From Potentilla sterilis (taxonomy: Eukaryota; Streptophyta; Magnoliopsida; Rosales; Rosaceae): 64,000 nucleotides of DNA. The position numbers were made by a program, and so were the translations under genes. The notes under the pieces are model-generated. The model was not told the DNA's origin. It was given only the letters and a program-made list of their open reading frames with translations, and made no database searches. Within the stretch, counting starts at the first letter, position 1. Each line of letters starts with the position of its first letter. Where the stretch lies: NCBI GenBank assembly GCA_963682095.1, contig OY821765.1, forward strand, positions 30,016,164-30,080,163. The letters run 5' to 3'. Shown here piece after piece: positions 56,385 through 64,000 of this stretch.

Positions 56385-58588
56385 CTTTGCTTTCAACTCA
56401 GTAGCCAACTATTGTCAACTGGTCAAGGATATATGGGACGGCCATTTATTTGTCTTGCTGGGTTAAAAGAACCTCAAAAATTATCAGAGTTCAGTAAAAA
56501 ACTTTTTTTAATATAAAAAATATTTACTAGGAAACGGCTGTGAAATAACGCTTGAGATTGTATCTTGAGTCTTGATACTTGAAATTTGTCCCTCGTTATT
56601 GTAGCATGTAGCAATGAGTGTGATATTTGGTTATGAGTTGAGCTAATAATTTTAATGATTGCGGCCGACATATAATTTGAGATCTGTAAAATATTTTTTA
56701 TTGTGTTAAAGTGACAAGTGGTTATGTTAATGAATAGTACGTAGTTTTTTTCGTTCGTAATAAATTTTATTCGTTTAAAAACATGAATGAGAAGCACAAT
56801 ATCATTGTTGATGCAACTATTTCAGAGATGTCAAATGCACTCTAATTTTTTCGTTCTTATTGTATTATATACATCTTTCATGTTGATTCTAAATATGAAC
56901 CTATGTAAATTGACTTTATAATAGAGAAAGAGGCGCACACACCATTGTATATATAGCATTGCAAGTTATATAGACGCAAGACCAACATTGATCTAAGCAA
57001 TGTACATTAAAATAGTGGAAAAGATAGATGAAACAGTAGAAACTCAAGACTCGTAAGCAAGGTGAAATGTTGATGGGTAAGTTGCCTATGTATGGTTTAA
57101 ATAAGCAGCATAAAAGAACATTGTGGGGGAGTCGGAACAAGAACCTTGTTGTCATGGGCGAGAGCAAAACGTGTCGTTTGGGTCAGAGTGCTGCAAAACT
57201 GAGATCTCGTCTTGGGGATTAGAATAAGCGACGAGAGGAAACGTAGACGAAAATGGCAGCTTGCGTAAACACGAACGAGCACGTATTGGCTTTGGCTTTG
57301 CCTTCCCCTTGTGCTTTGACGCGCATTTCATTCATGTCTTTTGTTTGCCTTGCCTTTGGCCTTAAGATTTTCAATCACACAAAGACGAAGCAACTCAGAA
57401 ACATCTGTGCCAGGCTTGCCTGATTCACCCATTTCCTCTTCTGTGGCTTTTTTATGTTTTTCCGAAATGACTTGAACACCCTTCTATTAGATGCCTTAAA
57501 TTGCAGGCCTTGTAAAATTAGGAACCGGTTTTAGTGGATTATCATGTCACAAACAAGTGCTGCTGTTGAGGTCCAACTCACTGCTGCATCATGACTTATG
57601 CTTTTTCCATTTGATCGATGCAAAGAGAATTTTCACATGATGATCTTCATTTTCTTTGGGTTTTTTCGAAGTGGAAAAAAAAAAATCGAAATTCTCAACC
57701 ATCCCCTTCCAATCAAATACAATCTACACTTTTTTTTTTTATTAAAAAACGTTCAGTTCAGTGATATAGGTAAAAACTTGTTTCGAAACAGTTTTGTTCA
57801 ATCGAAGAAATGCAAACTCTTATGTTGCTTGATATAAAATTGTTTAACTATTTATGGGTGGTTTTATAGTTGCAAGTAATAATATCGCACCACAGAAATA
57901 GTAAAGAACTCCCAACAATAATAAAAAATTAAAGTACCTTAAAAGTTCAACATTCTAATTCAAGCCATGTTCTATCTCTCACATTTAAGTATATCTTGAG
58001 ATGTTTAATATACCAAATCACATAGCCAATGCTTCCATTTTTGATTATTCTCGACCTAACCAGTACTTTCATAGTTTCATATTAGATCAGTTAGGTTAAT
58101 TTGTTGTAGAAAAGTTCCTCCTTGTTGCATCCTTTAGTCCTCGGTGCAGATGCCATTCAAAGTCTGAAACCTCTTTTTAACTCGGACTCTAAATTCTTCT
58201 TTTTCTTATTCTTCTTCAAAAAAAAAAATCGAAGTCTATAAATTGTACAATTTTCTAGTTGCGCTTCGATGCCCAAAATCGTAAAATCACCAAAACTCAA
58301 TCAGAGTGAATGTACACGTGGAGGAATCTTGTCCCCTCATACTACGTCACAGGCACTAATAGAGAATTCCGGCATTTTAGGGGTCCTTTTTATAATACCA
58401 AAAACGCACCCACCCCTCTCTCTCATATTTCGTTCTCGGTTTCTTCTTCCTCTTCTTCTTCTTTTATTCCTCTGCACTCTCTCTCTCTCTCTCTCTCTCT
58501 CTCCGGCGAAGGCTATCACTTCCAACGCAATTTCTCGCCGGAATCCATATTCTCGCCGATTTCTCGCGATTCACTCCCCGTCCCAGCC
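56385..58588. other. intergenic region and RABD2 promoter/5' UTR
   Basis: Mostly AT-rich spacer. A frame of 56 codons begins at an ATG at 57253 (MAACVNTNEHVLALALPSP) but has no recognisable domain. A (CT)n run at about 58476-58503 lies in the probable 5' UTR of the Rab gene. Confidence 0.5.
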
Positions 58589-60347
58589 ATGAATCCCGAA
58601 TAGTGAGTCCGATTTCATAATTTCATCTACTTTATGTTCTTTAAAATTTGATTATCTCCGCGATGATCTTATAGCCCTAGGTTCTTGGAGGCTTTGATTC
58701 TGTTTAATTCATGGAGATTTATGTCTGTATTTTGCTCAAATTTAGGTTTTTGAATTTAGATCTAGATGCTTCGCTATCAGATCCGTGTAGGTTTCGTTTT
58801 AGATTCGGAATTCTATTTCGATTTGTGCGACTTGTAATATGGACTGAGTTGTTGGATCGGTTGTGATTAGTTAATAGTGATTATCAAGTAATTTTGATTA
58901 GTGAGATGGTGCTGTTTATGTTATGATTATTGTTTACTAAGTTTTGTGGTGAATTGGATGCAGTGACTACCTGTTTAAGCTTTTGCTGATTGGTGATTCT
59001 GGCGTTGGCAAGTCATGTTTACTTCTGCGATTCGCTGTAAGTTGTAGTCAGCTTGTTCTTGTATTTTAGTCTTCATTTATCAGCAGTATAGCAGTTCTTG
59101 TAGCGCTAGAGGTTGTATTGCGGCTCATTCGTTACGTCTGTTTGTGGAAACCAGGATGATTCTTACTTGGATAGCTACATCAGCACAATTGGAGTTGACT
59201 TTGTAAGCATTTCTCGGATTTTACGTCGTCTGATTCGTTTTATTTATGATAGGAAAGTGATTCATATGGTTCAGCTCATTGAATTGTGTCGTGTCTTTTG
59301 TTAAGAAAATTCGCACCGTGGAGCAGGATGGAAAGACTATCAAACTTCAAATTGTGAGTATTTGTACTCTCTGCCAAGTCTGGTTAAGTTGTTCATCTCG
59401 ATGAAATTGAAACTGTTTTGGGTAGCTCAGTATGAATTTGACTGTATTCTTTAGAACAAGTTGTGAGAACATTGGTTTCTTGCTGTTGTTAATTGTGAGT
59501 TGCTTCTGAAAAATTGCAGTGGGACACAGCTGGCCAAGAGCGTTTCAGGACAATCACTAGCAGCTACTACCGTGGTGCTCATGGTATCATTGTAAGTGGG
59601 TTTCTCACTAGTTGGAAATTGTGCTTCTTAGTCTTCCTGGACTTGCTATTTATGATAGTTATTTGTTGGGTTCTTGCAGGTTGTTTATGATGTCACAGAC
59701 CAAGAGAGCTTCAACAATGTTAAGCAATGGTTGAACGAAATTGACCGTTATGCAAGTGAAAATGTGAACAAGCTTCTAGTTGGAAACAAGTGCGATCTTA
59801 CAGCAAATAAAGTTGTGTCCACTGAGACAGCCAAGGTAATATTGTTAAGCATGTTCAGGTTTTCTATGGTATATTGTTGACACACCACTTGTACCCATGT
59901 CTATAGTCTGTGAGTGCAAATGTAATGATTTAACTTGTTGTCTACTTTGTTTAGGCATTTGCGGATGAAATTGGAATCCCTTTCATGGAAACCAGTGCTA
60001 AGAATTCCACCAATGTTGAGCAGGCCTTCATGGCTATGGCTGCTGAGATTAAGAACAGGTACTTTATCTGTATCCAGTTTTCCTTGTCATTGGCTGATCA
60101 ATTAATCCCTGTTTTTGATAAACTGTAAATATGATTGCAACTGGACTCTCTATATCATATGTGACCTTGTTAGTGATTAAGCTGTTTAAACAGTTTTATC
60201 TTTCATCATCGTTGATGTTTAACATAATTCCTATGTTTTGGTTTCTACTGCAGGATGGCAAGCCAGCCGATGAACAATGCCAGGCCTCCAACAGTGCAGA
60301 TTCGTGGACAACCTGTGAACCAAAAGTCTGGTTGCTGCTCTTCTTAA
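58589..60347 (+). CDS. RABD2: Rab GTPase of the RABD2 (Rab1/ARA5) class
   Basis: Eight exons (58589-58602, 58964-59036, 59155-59202, 59306-59353, 59520-59591, 59680-59835, 59955-60058, 60254-60347) give 202 residues, the normal RABD2 length. Seen: GDSGVGKS (15-22, P-loop), the effector loop [21 protein letters not shown] (switch II), NKCD and ETSAK (guanine binding), and a C-terminal GCCSS with the double Cys for geranylgeranylation. The N-terminal [18 protein letters not shown] and the C-terminal [16 protein letters not shown] are diagnostic for RABD2/ARA5 over RABE (Rab8). RABD2 acts in ER-to-Golgi membrane traffic. The first coding exon has only 14 bases and splits the Tyr5 codon. All exon phases agree and no lesion is seen. 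Confidence 0.96.
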
Positions 60348-61848
60348 AGGGGAAAGAAAAATTGGTAATGATGTTTATGGGTGCTTTCGTGAAATGTAAA
60401 ACTAGTTTTATCTTAACGCTTTGATATGAAGATTTCTTTTCTCGTCAGTGGTCAGCACTTTGTTAAAGCCTTCCATTCTTTTCAATGTATTGTTTTAAAA
60501 ACTTTTGTACAAAAGTTAGGAATATTGGTGAATAGCAGTATTTGCCTTGTTCTGTTCTCCTAATTCTTGTCAGATGCATGATACATTCTCCCTAGCAACT
60601 ATTCTTTATTTTTAGTTGATCACGAAATAAATATTTTAAGTTCCAAATTGGTAAATGCAACCCTGTCGCTATCTTGTACATCTTTGCTGGCATCGTGTGT
60701 ATCTTATTGCTCTTGCCTTTGGTTGTGCTATTGAAACCTAAAGTTCTTGCAAATTAAAAGTAACCAATCTTAGTGCCCTTTGAACTGCGTAACGTATATC
60801 AAATTTGTACATTAGACCAGAAATGAGTAATTCAGGATCCATGGGAAGCGGCAAAGCGTAGCTTCACTTTTCAAACTATAGTTATTTGCAAGCAAGTCTG
60901 CAACCCTTTGTACTTCTGTATAAAACGGATCGGTCTAAAGGCTACCCCTGGGGGAAGAAAGCTATTATGGCGTCGAGAATTTGACAGGCATTGCAGAATG
61001 CAATCCAACCAATATGCTACTCATAAGTCTTGACGAATAACGACTGAATGCAGTCAACAGTGGTCAATCTAGTTCCAAATTCTAATAATGAACCAAAGAA
61101 TGAAGTATTGGATTATGAGGAGCCGTTTGCACCAGTAGCTATCACAGATGGAGTGAGGTGCTGAATAATGCATGCCAATGTATCATGTGGCCATGCAATC
61201 GCAACCAGGTAGAAGCCGTAGATAAAGCACCAGCGAGGAAACTCAGGAAAGTGTCACTTGTGTAGAATCCTTGCAGTTCTGGTAAAAGAAGGCATAGTGA
61301 ACTCGATGTTCAACAGCATACTAGAGATGGCAAAGGTCAGTCGCATCCACCGGTATGCCAATATCTGGTGGTGGCTCTATCGTGCCAATTGACAATTGCA
61401 GGGGACCCAAATGTGACTAGGATACTGTTTGACCCGTCAGTGCCGAGTATGCTTAGGCATGGCATGAGCCTTGTGCCGTGTCTAGGATACCATAGTAAGG
61501 TGGCTCTATCCTCATGGATCTGACGCACGAAAAAGAATTAGATATGTCCCCAAGATTTACTGTCATAGAGAATTGAGGGTGTTGCTGAAGCATAACTAGC
61601 CTGCCTTTCTCTTTTGTGAATCAACAGGACCTCTCACCAGCTTTGTTTTTGGGAATCAACAGGCACCCTCATCAGCTTCAACATATGAAAAGAACCTGAG
61701 AAGGAGACTAGCCTGTCTTGGTTTTTTGGATCCAACCTGGTCTAGCATGACCATGTGTGGTGATCTCATTCAGCAGAATAGTTTTGTTTCAAGCCTCATG
61801 TTCCTATTTGTACTTGAGGGAACTTCCGGAGGAGCACTTATTTGCATG
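60348..61848. other. convergent 3' flanks of RABD2 and the PPR gene
   Basis: 3' UTR sequence of the Rab gene to about 60550, then spacer leading to the 3' end of the PPR gene on the other strand. No gene with a recognisable product is seen. Confidence 0.45.
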
Positions 61849-63798
61849 CTACCAATAATCTCCACAAGAACAAACCCCATTTCTAAAATGATGGAACCTT
61901 GTAGTATCTCTGAGAATGATTTCTCTTTTCTCAGTTGCTGATATATACTTGATTGCATGATGACAGTCCCCACATACTCTCAAGTTTTTGAAAATGCGAA
62001 TTGGCGTCCCTAAAGGCACATGTATAAGCCCAAAAGCAATTGCAAGTTTTTCACTATGCCATAATAGCAGCTGTTGTTTCTGCTCTTCCCCAACATCATG
62101 TAATGCAAATTCAAGATCTGGAACATAGCCTACCAACTTCATTTTCTGATCCAGCTCAGACAGTTTCCCTTGTATCGATGCCAATTCTGGGTGAGCCCGG
62201 TCACCTGATCTGAAATCATGCACTACACTCTTTACCTCAATCCAACTATAGCCAGGTGTCTTCACGACCCTATTTTCTTTCATCGATCGTCTGACCTTTG
62301 CCACAAGGTCCCATCTATTTGTTGCAGCATAAACATTAGCAAGTTGAACATAACCAGTTGCACTCGATGGATCAAGACCAAGCAATTTCTCGGCAGCAAA
62401 CTCAGCTAACGGTAAGTTCTTGTGCATCCTACAGGCACCCAACAGAGTTCCAAAAATAGCAGAATATGGCTCAAATGGCATTTTCTTTATCAAATCTGCA
62501 GCTTCAACTAACTTGCCAGCACGACCAAGAAGGTCTACCATACAAGTATAGTGCTCTGGCTTAGCTTCAACTTGATACTCCGGTGCCATTGATTCAAAAT
62601 ATTGAACCCCAAGATCTACCAGTCCTGCATGATTGCAAGCCATTAACACAGACACAAACGTGATCCAATCTGGTTTTACTCCGTCATTCCTCATCTGGTC
62701 ATACAAACTGAGAGCTTTTAAACCCTCCCCATGTTGAGCATATCCAGCAATCATTGCATTCCAAGTAACAACATCTTTTCGTGTCATCTCAATGAAAAAC
62801 TTCCACGCATCCTCCAAATTTCCACACTTACAATACATACTAACCAATGCAGTTCCTGAAGTCGTATCATTACATAATTTAAATTTATAGAGCAGCTGAT
62901 GTACTTGCCTACCCAATTGCAGCGCCGACAGCTTGCTGCAACCAAGTAGAGCGCTACTCAAACTCGATGCATTTGGCCTGACCCCGTATCCAATCATTGA
63001 CCTAAAAAGTTTCAAACCCTCTTCAGCTCGACAGTTCTCCACATACCCCGCAACCATAGCATTCCATGTCACTAAATTCTTCTCAGGCATCTCTCCAAAC
63101 AATTTCTCAGCCACTCCAATCTTCCCAAATTTCATATACCCCGTAACCATCGCCGTCCACGCCACGACACTCTTAACCGGCGCAAGCTCAAACCACTTGA
63201 CCGCGGAGTCCAAATCCCCACATTTCACATACCCCGAAACCAACGCACTCCACGACACACTGTTCTTCTCCGGCATCAACAGAAACAGCTTCTGCGCTTC
63301 CCTCATCTCTCCATTCTGAGCAAAACCCGATATCATGGTATTCCACGACGCAAAGTCCTTAACCGGCATTGCATCAAAGAACTCCATAGCAGAGCCAACA
63401 CCAAGATTACGTAAATAACAAGCCAACATGGTATTATACGAGCAAGTGTCTGGTTGAGGAATTTTATCAAACAGTTGGCGGGCTTGTTTCACTTTCCCTG
63501 GAGTTTTCGCTAACCCGGCTAAAATCGAGTTCCAACTAGTTGTGGTTCTAACTGTCATTTTCTCAAACACATTAAGTGCAGAATCTAAGTCCCCGGACCG
63601 AATGTGGCTTGTGATCAACTTATTCGACGTGATCACATTGCGAAAATGGTGGGGATCAAAGTGTGGAGGAGTGGCTTGTTGGGTTTGATTGGGTTGTGGG
63701 ATTTGGGCTGTGATCGTGGAGAGGGTAGAGGTTTGGTTTTTGGCATTAGGGAAAGTTGTGAGCAGCTGTGCTCTTGTGCTTGTTCTAAGACGTGTCAT
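61849..63798 (-). CDS. PLS-class PPR protein with E and DYW domains (organelle RNA editing factor)
   Basis: An intronless 649-residue protein. The N-terminus (about 1-50) is rich in Thr, Gln and Pro with few acids, suiting an organelle targeting peptide. About ten PPR repeats follow, mostly short S-type in the first half, with motifs such as SWNTMISGFAQNGEMREAQK and TWNAMVAGYVENC. The E/E+ region holds AIFGTLLGACRMHKN and GYSWIEVKS. The DYW domain ends the protein with HSEKLAIAFGL (the catalytic-type HxE), RVCGDCHHAIKYIS (CxxC) and the terminal CSCGDYW. DYW proteins bind organelle transcripts and carry out C-to-U editing. It reads as a close relative of Arabidopsis At4g16835, predicted mitochondrial. 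I start at the ATG giving MTRLRTST; the frame runs further upstream but only to a non-ATG codon. Confidence 0.93.
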   Translation of the reverse strand: MTRLRTSTRAQLLTTFPNAKNQTSTLSTITAQIPQPNQTQQATPPHFDPHHFRNVITSNKLITSHIRSGDLDSALNVFEKMTVRTTTSWNSILAGLAKTPGKVKQARQLFDKIPQPDTCSYNTMLACYLRNLGVGSAMEFFDAMPVKDFASWNTMISGFAQNGEMREAQKLFLLMPEKNSVSWSALVSGYVKCGDLDSAVKWFELAPVKSVVAWTAMVTGYMKFGKIGVAEKLFGEMPEKNLVTWNAMVAGYVENCRAEEGLKLFRSMIGYGVRPNASSLSSALLGCSKLSALQLGRQVHQLLYKFKLCNDTTSGTALVSMYCKCGNLEDAWKFFIEMTRKDVVTWNAMIAGYAQHGEGLKALSLYDQMRNDGVKPDWITFVSVLMACNHAGLVDLGVQYFESMAPEYQVEAKPEHYTCMVDLLGRAGKLVEAADLIKKMPFEPYSAIFGTLLGACRMHKNLPLAEFAAEKLLGLDPSSATGYVQLANVYAATNRWDLVAKVRRSMKENRVVKTPGYSWIEVKSVVHDFRSGDRAHPELASIQGKLSELDQKMKLVGYVPDLEFALHDVGEEQKQQLLLWHSEKLAIAFGLIHVPLGTPIRIFKNLRVCGDCHHAIKYISATEKREIILRDTTRFHHFRNGVCSCGDYW

Positions 63799-64000
63799 GG
63801 TATCTGTCAAGAAATTAATTACAACAAGCACTGGCGGGGATCTAAAAGGTTTTCTGAGGTAAGGCAAAACTCAAACCAAGTAGTAAGAATATTAGGAGAA
63901 AAAAGAAATAATGTCGTAGGAAACTAGGAATCAGATCAAGGATTCAAGGGGTGTTTAGCATCAAAGGGCACCAAGAGAAAAGAAAATTAAAATGAAGAAG
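63799..64000. other. upstream flank of the PPR gene
   Basis: Probable promoter and 5' UTR of the minus-strand PPR gene. Purine-rich at the right edge of the window. No other feature seen. Confidence 0.4.

Noticed and set aside
57253..57423. 56-codon plus-strand frame with a hydrophobic middle
   Set aside because: Short and without any family resemblance; kept only as a note in the intergenic entry.

Overview
The window is nuclear DNA of a flowering plant, almost certainly a eudicot. Genes are split by short AT-rich introns with GT/AG borders. The proteins belong to plant families: a DYW-type PPR protein, RABD2 GTPase, GPI-anchored arabinogalactan protein, VAP27-like protein, a plastid-targeted MO1/CTF2-type monooxygenase and SUVH-type SRA proteins. 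Plant Ty1/copia and hAT elements fill much of the space. I cannot fix the genus from sequence alone.

Layout. 1-3.3 kb: 3' part of a VAP27-like gene (+) with a partial tandem duplication at its 5' side. 3.9-6.5 kb: an hAT element with perfect 8-bp target duplication and a C-terminally truncated transposase. 8.3-8.8 kb: a classical arabinogalactan protein gene (+). 10.8-17.7 kb: a young, nearly intact Ty1/copia element (-) with 478-bp LTRs, 5-bp target duplication and one in-frame stop. 20.3-24.9 kb: a seven-exon gene (-) for a 326-residue glycine-rich/coiled-coil protein, with a small MITE in one intron. 25.3-42.5 kb: three tandem paralogues (+) encoding the N-terminal motifs and SRA (methyl-DNA-binding) domain of SUVH5/6-type histone methyltransferases but no pre-SET/SET domain. 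The third copy is broken, and a decayed copia element lies between copies 2 and 3. 44.3-45.5 kb: a BAHD-like gene (-) lacking the catalytic motifs, with an 884-bp fold-back Mutator-like element inserted about 60 bp upstream of its start codon. 47.6-52.2 kb: a non-autonomous hAT-like element carrying a nested, internally deleted copia element. 52.8-54.8 kb: an FAD monooxygenase (+). 56.1-56.4 kb: a small membrane-protein gene (-). 58.6-60.3 kb: a RABD2-class Rab GTPase (+). 61.8-63.8 kb: an intronless DYW PPR editing factor (-).

The ordinary genes look unrelated housekeeping or accessory plant genes and do not form a pathway. The most unusual feature is the tandem family of SET-less SRA proteins. 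They keep the DNA-reading module of a silencing enzyme without its catalytic half, in a segment heavily invaded by transposons. Secondary points are the catalytically altered BAHD gene with a hairpin element at its 5' end, a possible alternative first exon in the glycine-rich gene, and the chimeric LTRs of the nested copia element.
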